Positions 25,503 to 36,649 are shown, numbered from the stretch's first letter. The stretch is 64,000 nt of DNA from Roseburia inulinivorans DSM 16841 (GCF_000174195.1 NZ_ACFY01000086.1:62001-126000), one strand, 5' to 3'. The notes: generated from the letters alone by a model not told the origin. Numbers and translations: made by a program.

Positions 25503-25763
25503 AGCAACTGTTGTGACATTGATAGCGTAGAAACGCGAGGTTGCTGCATGAAAATGCAGGTTTTCCGTGGAGCGAATGTCAAGTTAAGAAACTGGCGACA
25601 AGTCACTGTATCACGAATAACGTCTACAAAAGGTAGAAACAACGTGCCAAATCATCAACGGGAAGATGTTTTGAAATCGAAAGTGGATGACACGCACGGG
25701 AATGTGTACAGTCACCGCTTGTCGTACTGATTTATAAGTGCGAAAAGGAGGCGACTTTTTTTT
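25503..25763 (+). promoter_or_regulatory. Structured leader RNA upstream of rpsJ
   Basis: Several nested pairings are visible. GACATT (25515-25520) pairs with AATGTC (25575-25580), enclosing GCGT-AGAA-ACGC and CTGCAT-GAAA-ATGCAG. CGACAAG (25596-25602) pairs with CTTGTCG (25718-25724), enclosing further helices. The end, AAGTGCG..CGACTT plus eight T directly before the rpsJ ATG, resembles a terminator with the Shine-Dalgarno sequence in its loop. Feedback control by a ribosomal protein is the usual role of such leaders. I cannot name an Rfam class. Confidence 0.6.
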
Positions 25764-26081
25764 ATGGCAAGTCAAGTAATGAGAATCACATTGAAAGCTT
25801 ATGATCATGAATTAGTTGATGCTTCAGCTAAGAAGATCATCGAGACTGTAAAGAAAAACGGATCACAGGTGAGCGGACCGGTACCACTTCCAACTAAGAG
25901 AGAAGTTGTTACTATTTTAAGAGCTACTCACAAATACAAAGATTCCCGTGAACAGTTCGAGCAGAGAACTCATAAGAGACTCATTGATATCATGACACCA
26001 ACCCAGAAAACAGTTGATGCTTTATCTCGTTTAGAGATGCCAGCTGGTGTTTACATTGATATCAAAATGAAAAACAAATAA
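25764..26081 (+). CDS. rpsJ: 30S ribosomal protein S10 (uS10)
   Basis: 105 residues, standard length. R-I-T-L-K-A-Y-D-H near the start and P-L-P-T-K-R, then T-H-K-R-L-I-D-I, are family motifs. S10 assembles late in the 30S head and also serves in NusB-S10 antitermination. First gene of the super-operon. Its AAAGGAGG is separated from ATG by an unusual T8 tract. Confidence 0.97.
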   Translation: MASQVMRITLKAYDHELVDASAKKIIETVKKNGSQVSGPVPLPTKREVVTILRATHKYKDSREQFEQRTHKRLIDIMTPTQKTVDALSRLEMPAGVYIDIKMKNK

Positions 26082-26255
26082 GTTTTTCAACAAATTATTA
26101 ATTAGTTAATATCCTGAAGGGTTTTATATAGAAGCAATACAAAGGTTTACCCCTTTGGTTCCACTTATATGGACTTTCTAGGATGAACGGTTCCGCTACC
26201 CCACATCTGATGGGCATGAAGCGTTCCGCTGTAGAGAAAACAGGAGGTAAAAAGA
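26082..26255 (+). promoter_or_regulatory. rpsJ-rplC spacer with hairpins
   Basis: A 174-bp gap, long for this operon. CAAAGG..CCTTTG and CCCA..TGGG helices are possible. No T-run terminator or promoter stands out. Function unknown. Confidence 0.35.
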
Positions 26256-26939
26256 ATGAAGAAAGCGATTTTAGCAACAAAAGTCGGAATGACTCAGATC
26301 TTCAATGCAGACGGTGTTTTAGTACCGGTTACTGTATTAGAAGCAGGTCCATGTTCAGTGACACAGATCAAAACTGTTGAGAACGATGGATACAGTGCAG
26401 TACAGGTTGCATTTGCTGACAAGAAAGAAAGAATTGTCAACAAAGATGCAAACGGAAAGAAAGAAATCAGAAACAGACATGGCGTTAACAAAGCTCAGAT
26501 GGGACATTTTGCAAAAGCTGGTGTATCCGGAAAGAGATTTGTAAAAGAGTTCAAATTTGAGAACGCAGCTGAGTACAACTTGGGTGATGTGATCAAAGCT
26601 GATATCTTTGCAGAAGGCGACAAGATCGATGCAACTGCAATTTCCAAAGGTAAAGGTTTCCAGGGCGCTATTAAGAGATTTGGACAGCACAGAGGTCCTA
26701 TGGCTCACGGTTCTAAATTCCATCGTCATCAGGGTTCCAACGGTGCATGTTCTTCACCAAGCCGTGTATTCAAAGGAAAAGGAATGCCTGGACATATGGG
26801 TAGCGTAAAAGTTACAACTCAGAATCTTGAAGTTGTAAGAGTTGACGCTGAGAACAACCTGCTCTTAGTTAAAGGTGCTGTACCAGGAGCTAAGAAATGT
26901 TTAGTAACAATCAAAGAAACTGTTAAAGCAGGTAAATAG
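26256..26939 (+). CDS. rplC: 50S ribosomal protein L3 (uL3)
   Basis: 227 residues. The N-terminus [13 protein letters not shown] is the family signature. The central extension with K-G-F-Q-G-A-I-K-R and H-R-x-Q-G-S is the loop that reaches the peptidyl-transferase centre. AGGAGG precedes the ATG. Confidence 0.97.
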   Translation: MKKAILATKVGMTQIFNADGVLVPVTVLEAGPCSVTQIKTVENDGYSAVQVAFADKKERIVNKDANGKKEIRNRHGVNKAQMGHFAKAGVSGKRFVKEFKFENAAEYNLGDVIKADIFAEGDKIDATAISKGKGFQGAIKRFGQHRGPMAHGSKFHRHQGSNGACSSPSRVFKGKGMPGHMGSVKVTTQNLEVVRVDAENNLLLVKGAVPGAKKCLVTIKETVKAGK

Positions 26940-26968
26940 TGCTTAGATAGGAAAGGAGGAACTTAACG

Positions 26969-27589
26969 ATGGCTAACGTAGCTGTTTATAATATGGAAGG
27001 CAAAGAAGTAGGAAGCCTGGAATTAAACGACGCTATCTTCGGAGTAGAAGTTAACGAACATTTAGTACACATGGCAGTACTTCAGCAGCTGGCAAACAAC
27101 CGCCAGGGAACACAGAAAGCAAAAACTCGTTCCGAAGTAAGCGGTGGTGGTAGAAAACCATGGAGACAGAAAGGAACAGGTCATGCAAGACAGGGTTCTA
27201 CAAGAGCTCCACAGTGGACACATGGTGGCGTAGTATTCGCTCCAGTACCAAGAGATTACTCTTTCAAACTTAACAAGAAAGAGAAGAGAGCAGCTCTTAA
27301 ATCTGCATTAACATCAAGAGTAAACGAGAGCAAATTTGTTGTTGTTGACGAGTTAAAACTTGATGAGATCAAAACAAAGAAATTTGTTGAAGTTATGAAT
27401 AACTTAAAAGTTGAGAAAGCATTAGTTGTATTAAACGACAACGATGTAAACGTGATCAAATCTGCAAGCAACCTTGCAACAGTTAAGACTGCTCAGACAA
27501 ACGAGATCAACGTATATGATATCTTAAAATATGATACAGTAGTTGTAACAAAAGACGCTGTTAAGACAATCGAGGAGGTGTATGCATAA
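26969..27589 (+). CDS. rplD: 50S ribosomal protein L4 (uL4)
   Basis: 206 residues with the tunnel loop [16 protein letters not shown]. In some bacteria L4 is the feedback regulator of the S10 operon; whether it binds the leader here is open. Its stop codon overlaps the rplW start (TAATG). Confidence 0.97.
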   Translation: MANVAVYNMEGKEVGSLELNDAIFGVEVNEHLVHMAVLQQLANNRQGTQKAKTRSEVSGGGRKPWRQKGTGHARQGSTRAPQWTHGGVVFAPVPRDYSFKLNKKEKRAALKSALTSRVNESKFVVVDELKLDEIKTKKFVEVMNNLKVEKALVVLNDNDVNVIKSASNLATVKTAQTNEINVYDILKYDTVVVTKDAVKTIEEVYA

Positions 27590-27888
27590 TGGCAAATATT
27601 AAATATTATGATGTAATCCTCAAACCAGTAGTTACAGAGAAGAGCATGGCAGCTATGGCTGAGAAGAAATATACTTTCTTAGTTCATCCGGAAGCTAACA
27701 AATCCATGATCAAAGAAGCAGTTGAAAAAATGTTCGAAGGAACAAAAGTTGCCAGCGTAAACACAATGAACTTAGACGGAAAGAATAAGAGACGTGGTAT
27801 GGTAGTTGGTAAAACTGCTAAAACAAAGAAAGCTATCGTAACATTAACAGCAGACAGCAAAGACATCGAGATCTTCGCTGGTTTATAA
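27589..27888 (+). CDS. rplW: 50S ribosomal protein L23 (uL23)
   Basis: 99 residues. [13 protein letters not shown] and the loop [11 protein letters not shown] identify it. It sits at the exit tunnel and docks trigger factor and SRP. Start overlaps the rplD stop, with GAGGAGGTG inside rplD. Confidence 0.97.
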   Translation: MANIKYYDVILKPVVTEKSMAAMAEKKYTFLVHPEANKSMIKEAVEKMFEGTKVASVNTMNLDGKNKRRGMVVGKTAKTKKAIVTLTADSKDIEIFAGL

Positions 27889-27949
27889 GATAAAGATAGC
27901 AGCCTAGGCACAGTAAAGTGCGATAATAAACATCGAAAGGAGAAAAACA

Positions 27950-28795
27950 ATGGGAATTAAGACATATAACCCATATACACATTCCAGAAGAAATATGACT
28001 GGTTCTGATTTTTCTGAGATTACAAAAACAACTCCTGAAAAATCTTTAGTAACTTCTTTAAAGAAGAACGCTGGTCGTAACAATCAGGGTAAAATCACTG
28101 TAAGACACCACGGTGGTGGAAACAGAAGAAAATACAGAGTAATCGATTTCAAGAGAAACAAAAAAGATGGTATTCCAGCAAAAGTTATCGGAATCGAGTA
28201 CGATCCAAACAGAACAGCAAACATCGCTTTAATCTGCTACGCAGATGGAGAGAAAGCATACATCTTAGCTCCTCAGGGATTAACAGATGGTATGACAGTT
28301 ATGAGTGGTGCAGAAGCTGAGGTTCGTGTTGGTAACTGCTTACCATTAGAGAACATTCCAGTTGGTACTATGGTACACAACATTGAGTTATACGCAGGCA
28401 AGGGTGGACAGTTAGTTCGTTCCGCTGGTATGGCTGCTCAGTTAATGGCAAAAGAAGGAAAATACGCTACATTAAGACTTCCATCCGGAGAGATGCGTAT
28501 GGTTCCATTAAACTGCCGCGCAACAGTTGGTGTTATCGGAAACGGTGACCACAACCTTGTTAAGATCGGTAAAGCAGGACGTAAACGTCACATGGGTATC
28601 CGCCCAACAGTTCGTGGTTCTGTAATGAACCCTAATGACCATCCACACGGTGGTGGTGAAGGACGTGCTCCAATCGGACGTTCTGGCCCAATGACACCTT
28701 GGGGTAAACCAGCTCTTGGACTTAAGACAAGAAAGAAAAATAAATCTTCTAATAAGATGATCGTAAGAAGAAGAGACGGTAAAGCAATCAAATAA
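27950..28795 (+). CDS. rplB: 50S ribosomal protein L2 (uL2)
   Basis: 281 residues. K-T-Y-N-P-Y-T at the start, the R-H-x-G-G-G block, and the conserved V-M-N-P[10 protein letters not shown] loop near 225 that carries the critical His. It binds 23S rRNA at the subunit interface. Confidence 0.98.
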   Translation: MGIKTYNPYTHSRRNMTGSDFSEITKTTPEKSLVTSLKKNAGRNNQGKITVRHHGGGNRRKYRVIDFKRNKKDGIPAKVIGIEYDPNRTANIALICYADGEKAYILAPQGLTDGMTVMSGAEAEVRVGNCLPLENIPVGTMVHNIELYAGKGGQLVRSAGMAAQLMAKEGKYATLRLPSGEMRMVPLNCRATVGVIGNGDHNLVKIGKAGRKRHMGIRPTVRGSVMNPNDHPHGGGEGRAPIGRSGPMTPWGKPALGLKTRKKNKSSNKMIVRRRDGKAIK

Positions 28796-28820
28796 GTTGC
28801 TAAATATGAAACAATTGATG

Positions 28821-28864
28821 GCACGGTTAAGACAACGCTGCCGCGTGTAGCGGTCTTTCGTGCT
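28821..28864 (+). promoter_or_regulatory. Hairpin between rplB and rpsS
   Basis: GCACG pairs with CGTGC, enclosing AAGAC..GCT with AGC.GTCTT. It has no T-run, so it is more likely an RNA stability or processing element than a terminator. Confidence 0.45.
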
Positions 28865-28883
28865 TGACTATAGGAGGTAAATT

Positions 28884-29165
28884 ATGGCTCGTTCATTAAA
28901 AAAAGGACCATTTGCAGATGAAAGCTTACTGAAAAAAGTAGACGCTATGAACGCATCTGGTGACAAATCTGTTATTAAGACTTGGTCACGTCGTTCTACA
29001 ATCTTCCCTCAGTTCGTTGGTCATACAATCGCTGTTCATGACGGAAGAAAACATGTGCCTGTATTCGTAACAGAAGATATGGTTGGACATAAACTTGGTG
29101 AGTTCGTTGCTACAAGAACTTACAAAGGACATGGAAAAGACGAAAAGAAATCAGGCGTTAGATAA
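28884..29165 (+). CDS. rpsS: 30S ribosomal protein S19 (uS19)
   Basis: 93 residues. [12 protein letters not shown] and [10 protein letters not shown] are family marks. It is part of the 30S head with S13. AGGAGGTAA precedes the ATG. Confidence 0.97.
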   Translation: MARSLKKGPFADESLLKKVDAMNASGDKSVIKTWSRRSTIFPQFVGHTIAVHDGRKHVPVFVTEDMVGHKLGEFVATRTYKGHGKDEKKSGVR

Positions 29166-29194
29166 GAACTATTTTTTGAAAGGAGGTTTCATCC

Positions 29195-29581
29195 ATGGCT
29201 AAGGGACATAGAAGTCAGATTAAAAGAGAAAGAAATGAAGTTAAAGATACCAGACCTTCAGCAAAGTTATCTTATGCTAGAGTGTCTGTTCAGAAAGCTT
29301 GCTTTGTATTAGATGCTATCCGTGGAAAGGATGTTCAGACAGCACTTGCTATCGTAACATATAATCCAAGATATGCTTCAAGCTTAGTAAAGAAATTATT
29401 AGAGTCAGCAATCGCAAACGCTGAGAACAACAATGGAATGAAAGCAGAAAACCTTTATGTTGCAGAGTGTTATGCAAACAAAGGACCAACAATGAAGAGA
29501 ATCAGACCAAGAGCACAGGGTAGAGCTTATAGAATCGAGAAGAGAATGAGCCACATTACAATCGTGCTTGATGAAAGATAA
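29195..29581 (+). CDS. rplV: 50S ribosomal protein L22 (uL22)
   Basis: 128 residues with K-L-S-Y-A-R-V-S and the tunnel hairpin [14 protein letters not shown]. Good AAAGGAGG site. Confidence 0.97.
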   Translation: MAKGHRSQIKRERNEVKDTRPSAKLSYARVSVQKACFVLDAIRGKDVQTALAIVTYNPRYASSLVKKLLESAIANAENNNGMKAENLYVAECYANKGPTMKRIRPRAQGRAYRIEKRMSHITIVLDER

Positions 29582-29592
29582 GGAGGGCAAAC

Positions 29593-30249
29593 ATGGGACA
29601 GAAAGTTAATCCTCATGGCTTAAGAGTCGGTGTTATCAAAGACTGGGACTCTAAATGGTATGCGGAAGCAGATTTTGCAGATCTTTTAGTAGAAGACTAC
29701 AACATCAGAACATATCTTAAAAAGAAATTATATGCAGCAGGCGTTTCTAAGATTGAGATCGAAAGAGCATCTGACCGCGTTAAAGTTATTATTTACACAG
29801 CAAAACCTGGTGTAGTAATCGGTAAAGGTGGAGCTGAAATCGAGAAGATCAAAGCTGAAGTACAGAAATTCACATCTAAGAAATTAGTTGTTGATATCAA
29901 AGAAGTTAAGAGACCAGACCGTGACGCTCAGTTAGTAGCAGAGAATATCGCTTTACAGTTAGAGAACCGTGTTTCCTTCCGTAGAGCAATGAAATCCTGC
30001 ATGAGCAGAACAATGAAATCTGGTGCAAAGGGAATTAAGACATCTTGTTCCGGACGTTTAGGTGGAGCAGATATGGCTCGTACAGAGTTCTACTCTGAGG
30101 GAACTATTCCACTTCAGACATTAAGAGCAGATATTGATTATGGATTCGCTGAAGCAGACACAACTTACGGTAAAGTAGGTGTTAAGGTTTGGATCTACAA
30201 AGGCGAAGTACTTCCTACAAAGGCTAATAAGGAAGGAGGAGCTCAGTAA
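29593..30249 (+). CDS. rpsC: 30S ribosomal protein S3 (uS3)
   Basis: 218 residues. The [10 protein letters not shown] start and the KH-domain motif V-I-G-K-G-G-A-E-I identify it. S3 lines the mRNA entry channel. AAGGAGG from the end of rplV serves its start. Confidence 0.98.
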   Translation: MGQKVNPHGLRVGVIKDWDSKWYAEADFADLLVEDYNIRTYLKKKLYAAGVSKIEIERASDRVKVIIYTAKPGVVIGKGGAEIEKIKAEVQKFTSKKLVVDIKEVKRPDRDAQLVAENIALQLENRVSFRRAMKSCMSRTMKSGAKGIKTSCSGRLGGADMARTEFYSEGTIPLQTLRADIDYGFAEADTTYGKVGVKVWIYKGEVLPTKANKEGGAQ

Positions 30250-30251
30250 TT

Positions 30252-30689
30252 ATGTTAATGCCAAAGAGAGTAAAACATAGAAAACAGTTCCGTGGTTCTA
30301 TGGCTGGTAAAGCTACAAGAGGTAACAAACTTACTTATGGTGAGTATGGTATCGTAGCAATGGAACCTTGCTGGATTAAAGCAAACCAGATCGAAGCAGC
30401 CCGTGTTGCTATGACAAGATATATCAAACGTGGTGGTAAAGTTTGGATCAAGATTTTCCCAGAGAAACCTGTAACTCATAAACCTATGGGTGTTCGTATG
30501 GGTAAAGGAAAGGGTGCCCTTGAGTACTGGGTAGCCGTTGTTAAACCAGGTCGTGTATTATTTGAAATCTCCGGTGTACCGGAAGACGTAGCTAGAGAAG
30601 CATTACGTCTTGCTACACACAAATTACCTTGCAAATGTAAAGTAGTTTCTCGTGCGGATTTAGAAGGCGGTGTATCAAATGAAAACTAG
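30252..30689 (+). CDS. rplP: 50S ribosomal protein L16 (uL16)
   Basis: 145 residues. [12 protein letters not shown] start and the G-K-G-K-G motif near the A-site. Its 3' end overlaps rpmC by 11 bases. Confidence 0.97.
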   Translation: MLMPKRVKHRKQFRGSMAGKATRGNKLTYGEYGIVAMEPCWIKANQIEAARVAMTRYIKRGGKVWIKIFPEKPVTHKPMGVRMGKGKGALEYWVAVVKPGRVLFEISGVPEDVAREALRLATHKLPCKCKVVSRADLEGGVSNEN

Positions 30690-30888
30690 TAAATATTTAG
30701 AAGAATTAAAAACACAGTCTGTTGCAGATTTAAATGCACAGTTAGTAGACGCTAAAAAAGAACTTTTCAATTTGAGATTCCAGAACGCAACTAATCAGTT
30801 AGATAACACAAGCAGAATCAAAGAAGTGAGAAAGAATATCGCAAGAATTCAGACACTCATTACTGAGAAAGCAAAAGTTGCTGAATAG
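30679..30888 (+). CDS. rpmC: 50S ribosomal protein L29 (uL29)
   Basis: 69 residues from the ATG at 30679 (M-K-T-S-K-Y). A GTG at 30670 would add three residues but is less likely. Two-helix protein with [19 protein letters not shown] inside rplP provides the ribosome site, so the two are coupled. Confidence 0.95.
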   Translation: MKTSKYLEELKTQSVADLNAQLVDAKKELFNLRFQNATNQLDNTSRIKEVRKNIARIQTLITEKAKVAE

Positions 30889-30911
30889 AACTCTAGAAAG
30901 GAGAACTTATC

Positions 30912-31169
30912 GTGGAAGAAAGAAATCTTAGAAAAACACGTATTGGTATTGTTGTAAGTGATAAGATGGATAAAACAATCACTGTTGCAATCCAGGATAA
31001 CGTAAGACATCCATTATACAACAAGATCGTTAAGAAAACATATAAATTAAAAGCCCATGACGAGAACAACGAATGTAAAATCGGTGATAAAGTAAAAGTT
31101 ATGGAAACAAGACCATTATCTAAAGATAAGAGATGGAGACTTGTAGAAATCATGGAAAGAGCAAAATAA
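30912..31169 (+). CDS. rpsQ: 30S ribosomal protein S17 (uS17), GTG start
   Basis: 85 residues. [19 protein letters not shown] is diagnostic. The initiation codon is GTG, with AAAGGAGA ten bases upstream. Confidence 0.96.
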   Translation: MEERNLRKTRIGIVVSDKMDKTITVAIQDNVRHPLYNKIVKKTYKLKAHDENNECKIGDKVKVMETRPLSKDKRWRLVEIMERAK

Positions 31170-31187
31170 TTAAAGGAGGCTACAAGC

Positions 31188-31556
31188 ATGGTACAACAGG
31201 AAAGTAGACTGAAAGTAGCTGATAACACAGGTGCAAAAGAGTTACTCGTTATCCGTGTTATGGGTGGATCTACTAGAAGATATGCAAACATTGGTGACGT
31301 TATTGTTGCTACTGTTAAAGATGCAACACCAGGCGGTGTTGTTAAAAAAGGTGACGTCGTTAAAGCTGTAGTTGTTCGTTCAGTGAAAGGTGCTCGTCGT
31401 AAAGACGGTTCTTATATCAAATTTGATGAGAACGCTGCTGTTATTATTAAAGATGACAAAACTCCAAAAGGAACCCGTATTTTTGGACCAGTAGCTAGAG
31501 AGCTTCGTGAGAAACAGTTCATGAAAATTGTTTCCTTGGCTCCAGAAGTATTATAG
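31188..31556 (+). CDS. rplN: 50S ribosomal protein L14 (uL14)
   Basis: 122 residues. [17 protein letters not shown] start, and [13 protein letters not shown] near the end. Confidence 0.98.
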   Translation: MVQQESRLKVADNTGAKELLVIRVMGGSTRRYANIGDVIVATVKDATPGGVVKKGDVVKAVVVRSVKGARRKDGSYIKFDENAAVIIKDDKTPKGTRIFGPVARELREKQFMKIVSLAPEVL

Positions 31557-31568
31557 GAGGACGAAGAT

Positions 31569-31880
31569 ATGGCAACAATGAAAATTAAAAAAGGCGATAT
31601 GGTTAAAGTTATCGCTGGAAAAGATAAAGACAAAGAGGGAAAAGTAATTTCCATTAATAAAAAAGACAATAAAGTTCTTGTTGAAGGGATCAACATGGTA
31701 ACAAAACATGCAAAACCAAGCATGCAGAACCAGCAGGGTGGAATCCTTCACCAGGAAGCTCCAATTGATCTTTCTAACGTAATGCTTCTTCACAACGGAA
31801 AAGCAACACGTGTTGGATTCAAGATGGATGGAGACAAAAAAGTTCGTGTAGCAAAAGCTACAGGCGAAGTTATTGACTAA
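31569..31880 (+). CDS. rplX: 50S ribosomal protein L24 (uL24)
   Basis: 103 residues with a KOW motif ([18 protein letters not shown]). It is one of the initiators of 50S assembly. AGGAGG overlaps the end of rplN. Confidence 0.97.
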   Translation: MATMKIKKGDMVKVIAGKDKDKEGKVISINKKDNKVLVEGINMVTKHAKPSMQNQQGGILHQEAPIDLSNVMLLHNGKATRVGFKMDGDKKVRVAKATGEVID

Positions 31881-31902
31881 TTAAAGAGAGGAGGCCAATC
31901 AG

Positions 31903-32442
31903 TTGAGCAGACTTAAAGAACAGTACCAGAACGAGATCGTTGACGCAATGATCAAAAAGTTCGGATATAAAAATATTATGGAAGTACCAAAGCTCGATAA
32001 AATCGTAGTAAACATGGGCGTTGGTGAAGCCAAAGAGAACGCAAAAGTATTAGAGGCTGCAATTAAAGACATGGAGACAATTACAGGTCAGAAAGCAGTT
32101 GCTACAAAAGCAAAGAACGCTATTGCAAACTTCAAGATCAGAGAGAACATGCCAATCGGATGTAAAACAACATTACGTGGCGAGAAAATGTATGAGTTCT
32201 TAGATCGTTTAATTAACTTATCATTACCACGTGTACGTGACTTCAGAGGTGTTAACCCTAACGCATTCGATGGCCGTGGAAACTATGCTCTTGGTATCAA
32301 AGAGCAGATCATCTTCCCAGAGATCGAGTACGACAAAGTTGACAAAGTAAGAGGTATGGATATCATTATCGTAACTACTGCTAAGACAGACGAAGAAGCA
32401 CGTGAATTATTGACATTGTTCAATATGCCATTTGCCAAATAA
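31903..32442 (+). CDS. rplE: 50S ribosomal protein L5 (uL5), TTG start
   Basis: 179 residues. It starts with TTG (S-R-L-K-E-Q-Y follows), with GAGGAGG ten bases before. [12 protein letters not shown] and R-D-F-R-G-V-N are family motifs. It binds 5S rRNA. Confidence 0.97.
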   Translation: MSRLKEQYQNEIVDAMIKKFGYKNIMEVPKLDKIVVNMGVGEAKENAKVLEAAIKDMETITGQKAVATKAKNAIANFKIRENMPIGCKTTLRGEKMYEFLDRLINLSLPRVRDFRGVNPNAFDGRGNYALGIKEQIIFPEIEYDKVDKVRGMDIIIVTTAKTDEEARELLTLFNMPFAK

Positions 32443-32457
32443 TAGGAGGGAATTTTA

Positions 32458-32643
32458 ATGGCTAAGACAAGTATGAAAGTTAAACAGCAGCGTCCAGCAA
32501 AATTCTCTACCAGAGAATACACACGTTGCAAAATTTGTGGTCGTCCACATTCTGTTTTAAGAAAATACGGAATCTGCAGAGTATGTTTCCGTGAATTAGC
32601 ATACAAAGGTCAAATCCCAGGCGTTAAGAAAGCAAGCTGGTAG
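32458..32643 (+). CDS. rpsN: 30S ribosomal protein S14, zinc-binding (type Z)
   Basis: 61 residues, the short zinc form with C-K-I-C-G-R-P-H and C-R-V-C-F-R-E. No zinc-free paralogue is present in the window. Confidence 0.97.
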   Translation: MAKTSMKVKQQRPAKFSTREYTRCKICGRPHSVLRKYGICRVCFRELAYKGQIPGVKKASW

Positions 32644-32677
32644 GCCGAGTAATTTTTAGAAGGAGGAAATATACATC

Positions 32678-33082
32678 ATGATGATGACGAGTGATCCAAT
32701 TGCAGATATGCTTACAAGAATCCGTAATGCAAATACTGCTAAACATGATACAGTAGATATTCCGGCATCTAAGATCAAAGTTGCTATCGCAGGCATCCTT
32801 TTAGATGAAGGTTATATCACAAAATACGATATTATCGAAGATGGTAATTTTAAAACAATCCGCATCACATTAAAATACGGTGCAGATAAGAATGAAAAAA
32901 TTATCACAGGTCTTAAGAGAATTTCCAAACCAGGACTTCGTGTTTACGCTGGTAAAGACGAGCTTCCTAGAGTACTTGGTGGATTAGGAATTGCTATCCT
33001 TTCTACAAATCAGGGAATTATCACAGACAAAGAAGCAAGAAAACTCCAGGTTGGTGGAGAAGTATTAGCTTTCGTTTGGTAG
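32678..33082 (+). CDS. rpsH: 30S ribosomal protein S8 (uS8)
   Basis: 134 residues from the first of three consecutive ATG codons. Which one initiates is uncertain (AAGGAGG is 11 bases before the first). [14 protein letters not shown] is diagnostic. In E. coli S8 represses the spc operon. Confidence 0.96.
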   Translation: MMMTSDPIADMLTRIRNANTAKHDTVDIPASKIKVAIAGILLDEGYITKYDIIEDGNFKTIRITLKYGADKNEKIITGLKRISKPGLRVYAGKDELPRVLGGLGIAILSTNQGIITDKEARKLQVGGEVLAFVW

Positions 33083-33194
33083 GAAATAATGACTTCCTGG
33101 CTTATGCCAGGAGGATGGACTACCATTCTGATAGATATGTAACTTTTTAACTACGGTGAATCCTCACCGCAACGAAAAATTAGGAGGTACGGGC
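33083..33194 (+). promoter_or_regulatory. rpsH-rplF spacer with two hairpins
   Basis: TCCTGGC-TTAT-GCCAGGA and CGGTGA-ATCC-TCACCG are both perfect. Neither has a T-run. They may be processing or regulatory helices within the operon. Confidence 0.45.
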
Positions 33195-33734
33195 ATGTCA
33201 CGTATAGGAAGAATGCCAATCGCAGTTCCAGCTGGCGTTACAGTAGAAATTGCAGAAAATAATCATGTGACTGTAAAAGGTCCTAAGGGAACTCTTGAAA
33301 GAACCCTTCCATCTGAGATGGACATCAAATTAGAAGGTGCTGAAGTAATCGTTACAAGACCTAATGATTTGAAAAAAATGAAATCCTTACACGGATTAAC
33401 AAGAACACTGATCCACAACATGGTAGTTGGTGTTACAGACGGATATAAGAAAGAGCTTGAAGTGAATGGTGTTGGTTACAGAGCTTCCAAAGCTGGTAAA
33501 GTTTTAACTCTTAACTTAGGATATTCTCATCCAGTTGAGATGACAGATCCAGAAGGAATCGAGTCTACAGTAGACGGTAACAAGATCATTGTATCAGGTA
33601 TCGATAAAGAAAAAGTTGGCCAATACGCAGCTGAAATCAGAGATAAGAGAAGACCTGAACCTTACAAAGGAAAAGGTATCAAATATGCTGATGAAGTTAT
33701 TAGACGTAAAGTTGGTAAGACTGGTAAGAAATAA
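33195..33734 (+). CDS. rplF: 50S ribosomal protein L6 (uL6)
   Basis: 179 residues from the ATG at 33195, which starts M-S-R-I-G-R-M-P-I and has TTAGGAGG upstream. An in-frame GTG at 33156 would add 13 residues unlike any L6. The end [17 protein letters not shown] is typical. Confidence 0.97.
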   Translation: MSRIGRMPIAVPAGVTVEIAENNHVTVKGPKGTLERTLPSEMDIKLEGAEVIVTRPNDLKKMKSLHGLTRTLIHNMVVGVTDGYKKELEVNGVGYRASKAGKVLTLNLGYSHPVEMTDPEGIESTVDGNKIIVSGIDKEKVGQYAAEIRDKRRPEPYKGKGIKYADEVIRRKVGKTGKK

Positions 33735-33752
33735 TTAAAGGAGTGACGAAGA

Positions 33753-34121
33753 ATGGTTAGTAAGAAATCAAGAACAGCAGTTCGTGAAAATAAACATAGA
33801 AGAATGCGTCATCATCTTGCAGGTACTGCACAGAGACCACGCTTAGCTGTGTTCAGAAGCAATAATCATATGTACGCTCAAATTATTGACGACACAGTTG
33901 GAAATACACTTGTTTCTGCATCTACTCTTGACAAAGAGTTAAAAGCAGAATTAGAGAAGACTAATAACGTAGATGCAGCATCCAAACTTGGTACTGTAAT
34001 TGCTAAAAAAGCATTAGATAAGGGTATTACAACAGTTGTCTTTGATAGAGGCGGTTTTATATATCAGGGAAAAGTTAAAGCTTTAGCCGATGCAGCAAGA
34101 GAAGCTGGATTAGATTTTTAG
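33753..34121 (+). CDS. rplR: 50S ribosomal protein L18 (uL18)
   Basis: 122 residues. [18 protein letters not shown] and [12 protein letters not shown] identify it. It binds 5S rRNA together with L5. Confidence 0.97.
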   Translation: MVSKKSRTAVRENKHRRMRHHLAGTAQRPRLAVFRSNNHMYAQIIDDTVGNTLVSASTLDKELKAELEKTNNVDAASKLGTVIAKKALDKGITTVVFDRGGFIYQGKVKALADAAREAGLDF

Positions 34122-34138
34122 TAGGAGGAAACGAAAAC

Positions 34139-34648
34139 ATGAAACGTGAAATCATTGATGCTAGTCAGTTAGAATTAAATGATAAAGTAGTATCAATCAA
34201 ACGTGTAACAAAAGTTGTTAAGGGCGGACGTAACATGCGTTTTACAGCTTTGGTTGTTGTTGGCGACGGCAATGGTCATGTTGGTGCAGGTTTAGGAAAA
34301 GCAACTGAAATTCCTGAAGCTATCCGTAAGGGAAAAGAAGATGCAATGAAAAAACTCATCAGCGTTAAGTTAGACGAAGTTGATAGTATTACACATGATG
34401 TTCAGGGTAAATTCACCGGTGCATCCGTATTATTAAAGAAATCTCCAGAAGGTACTGGTATCATCGCTGGTGGTCCAGCCCGTACTGTATGTGAGTTAGC
34501 AGGTATTAAAAATATCCGTACAAAATCTTTAGGTTCCAACAACAAACAGAACGTTGTATTCGCAACAATCGACGCTCTGGGTCAGTTAAAATCTCCTGAA
34601 GAAGTAGCAAAACTCCGCGGAAAATCCGTTGAAGAGATTCTGGGTTAA
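34139..34648 (+). CDS. rpsE: 30S ribosomal protein S5 (uS5)
   Basis: 169 residues. The double-stranded-RNA-binding motif [11 protein letters not shown] and [12 protein letters not shown] are conserved. It is involved in decoding fidelity. Confidence 0.97.
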   Translation: MKREIIDASQLELNDKVVSIKRVTKVVKGGRNMRFTALVVVGDGNGHVGAGLGKATEIPEAIRKGKEDAMKKLISVKLDEVDSITHDVQGKFTGASVLLKKSPEGTGIIAGGPARTVCELAGIKNIRTKSLGSNNKQNVVFATIDALGQLKSPEEVAKLRGKSVEEILG

Positions 34649-34661
34649 GGAGGAATTTGAA

Positions 34662-34847
34662 ATGGCAGATAAGAAACTTAAAGTAACATTAATCAAATCT
34701 ACAATTGGTGCTGTTCCAAAGAACAAAAAAACAATCGAGGCTCTTGGTTTAACAAAACTTTACAAAACAGTTGAGTTACCAGACAACGCTGCAACAGCTG
34801 GAGCACTTCGCAAAGTTGCACCATACGTAAAAGTTGAAGAAGCATAA
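34662..34847 (+). CDS. rpmD: 50S ribosomal protein L30 (uL30)
   Basis: 61 residues from the ATG at 34662 ([13 protein letters not shown]), with TAAGGAGG upstream. A longer frame from 34629 overlaps rpsE and is not L30-like. Confidence 0.96.
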   Translation: MADKKLKVTLIKSTIGAVPKNKKTIEALGLTKLYKTVELPDNAATAGALRKVAPYVKVEEA

Positions 34848-34872
34848 AAAATAAGATAAGGAGGTGTCGGTG

Positions 34873-35313
34873 ATGGATTTATCCAATTTACATGGAGCTG
34901 CCGGTTCAGCTCATAGCGATAATTTCAGAAGAGGACGTGGACACGGTTCAGGAAATGGTAAGACCGCAGGTAAAGGACATAAAGGACAGAAAGCTCGTTC
35001 TGGTGCTCCTAGACCAGGTTTCGAAGGTGGTCAGATGCCATTATACAGAAGATTGCCAAAGAGAGGTTTCAAATGCAGAAACTCTAAGACAATCGTTGGA
35101 ATTAATCTTTCCGCTCTTGAAGCTTTCGAAAATGACGCAGTAGTATCTGTAGAGACATTAATCGAAGCTGGTATCGTTAAGAACCCAAGAGATGGAGTAA
35201 AAATTCTTGGAAATGGAGAACTTACTAAGAAGCTTACAGTTCAGGCAAACGCATTCAGCGCTTCTGCAAAAGAGAAAATTGAAGCTCTTGGTGGAAAAGC
35301 AGAGGTGATCTAA
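34873..35313 (+). CDS. rplO: 50S ribosomal protein L15 (uL15)
   Basis: 146 residues from the ATG at 34873 (M-D-L-S-N-L-H). AAGGAGGTG precedes it, and a GTG at 34864 overlaps that site. The Gly-rich N-terminus ([19 protein letters not shown]) is diagnostic. Its stop overlaps the secY start (TAATG). Confidence 0.97.
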   Translation: MDLSNLHGAAGSAHSDNFRRGRGHGSGNGKTAGKGHKGQKARSGAPRPGFEGGQMPLYRRLPKRGFKCRNSKTIVGINLSALEAFENDAVVSVETLIEAGIVKNPRDGVKILGNGELTKKLTVQANAFSASAKEKIEALGGKAEVI

Positions 35314-36644
35314 TGCTGGAGACACTCCGTAATGCATTCAAAATTAAAGATATTCGCAAAAGAATTATTTTTACATTTTTAATGTTAGTTGTCATCAGAA
35401 TAGGAAGTCAGCTTCCTATTCCTGGTGTTGACAGTGAAGTATTTGCAAACTGGTTTGCTAGTCAGACCGCTGATGGAATGGGCTTTTTTGATGCCGTTAC
35501 TGGTGGATCATTCTTGAATTTATCTATATTCGCATTGAATATCACACCATACATTACATCATCCATCATTATGCAGCTTCTTACTATTGCTATTCCTAAG
35601 TTGGAAGAAATGCAGCGTGACGGAGAAGATGGTCGTAAAAAGATCGCCGAGATCACAAGATACCTCACAGTTGCTTTAGCTTTGATTGAAGCAATCGCTA
35701 TGGCAATTGGTTTCTCAAGAGGTGGATACTTAGAACAGAGTGATTCGACCGCTGTTTATGTTATGAATATCATTATGGTTATCTTTACTCTTACAGCAGG
35801 TTCTGCAGTCCTTATGTGGATTGGTGAGAGAATCACAGAGAAAGGTGTAGGAAATGGTATTTCCATCGTGTTGACAATCAACATCATTTCCCGTATGCCA
35901 AATGATATCGGAACATTATATCAGCAGTTTATTTCTGGAAAGACAGTTCCAAAGGGAATTCTTGCTGCAGTTATTATCCTTGCAATCATCGTTGCAATGG
36001 TAGTATTTGTAGTATTACTTCAGGATGGAGTAAGAAAAATTCCGGTTCAGTATTCCAAGAAAATTCAGGGAAGAAAACAGGTTGGCGGTCAGTCAACACA
36101 TATTCCTCTGAAAGTCAATACCAGTGGTGTTATCCCAGTCATCTTTGCTCAGTCTTTATTACAGACACCAGTCATTATTGCGAGTTTACTTGGCAAGGGA
36201 AATGGAACAGGTATTGGAAGTAAGATCTTAAAAGGTATGTCCCAGTCTAACTGGTGTAATCCAAATGAACCAATTTATAACATTGGTCTTGTGGTATATA
36301 TCATTTTGATCATTGCATTTGCTTATTTCTATACATCGATTACATTCAATCCGTTAGAAATTGCAAATAACATGAAAAAAGCAGGTGGATTTATTCCGGG
36401 TATCAGACCTGGTAAACCTACCAGTGACTATCTGAATAAGATTTTAAATTACATTGTCTTTATAGGCGCAGTTGGATTAGCATTTGTAGCATTTATTCCA
36501 ATCTTCTTTAATGGAGTATTTAATGCTGATGTATCCTTTGGTGGAACATCCATCATCATCATTGTTGGTGTTATTATCGAAACATTAAAACAGATTGAAT
36601 CTCAGATGCGTGTTCGCTACTATAAAGGATTCTTAAATGACTAA
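35313..36644 (+). CDS. secY: Preprotein translocase channel SecY
   Basis: 443 residues with ten helices. R-I-G-S-Q-L-P-I-P-G-V near helix 1, the plug G-G-S-F-L-N-L-S-I-F-A-L-N-I-T-P-Y-I, and G-I-R-P-G-K-P-T near 370 are conserved. It forms the Sec channel with SecE and SecG. Translation is coupled to rplO. Confidence 0.98.
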   Translation: MLETLRNAFKIKDIRKRIIFTFLMLVVIRIGSQLPIPGVDSEVFANWFASQTADGMGFFDAVTGGSFLNLSIFALNITPYITSSIIMQLLTIAIPKLEEMQRDGEDGRKKIAEITRYLTVALALIEAIAMAIGFSRGGYLEQSDSTAVYVMNIIMVIFTLTAGSAVLMWIGERITEKGVGNGISIVLTINIISRMPNDIGTLYQQFISGKTVPKGILAAVIILAIIVAMVVFVVLLQDGVRKIPVQYSKKIQGRKQVGGQSTHIPLKVNTSGVIPVIFAQSLLQTPVIIASLLGKGNGTGIGSKILKGMSQSNWCNPNEPIYNIGLVVYIILIIAFAYFYTSITFNPLEIANNMKKAGGFIPGIRPGKPTSDYLNKILNYIVFIGAVGLAFVAFIPIFFNGVFNADVSFGGTSIIIIVGVIIETLKQIESQMRVRYYKGFLND

Positions 36645-36649
36645 AACAG

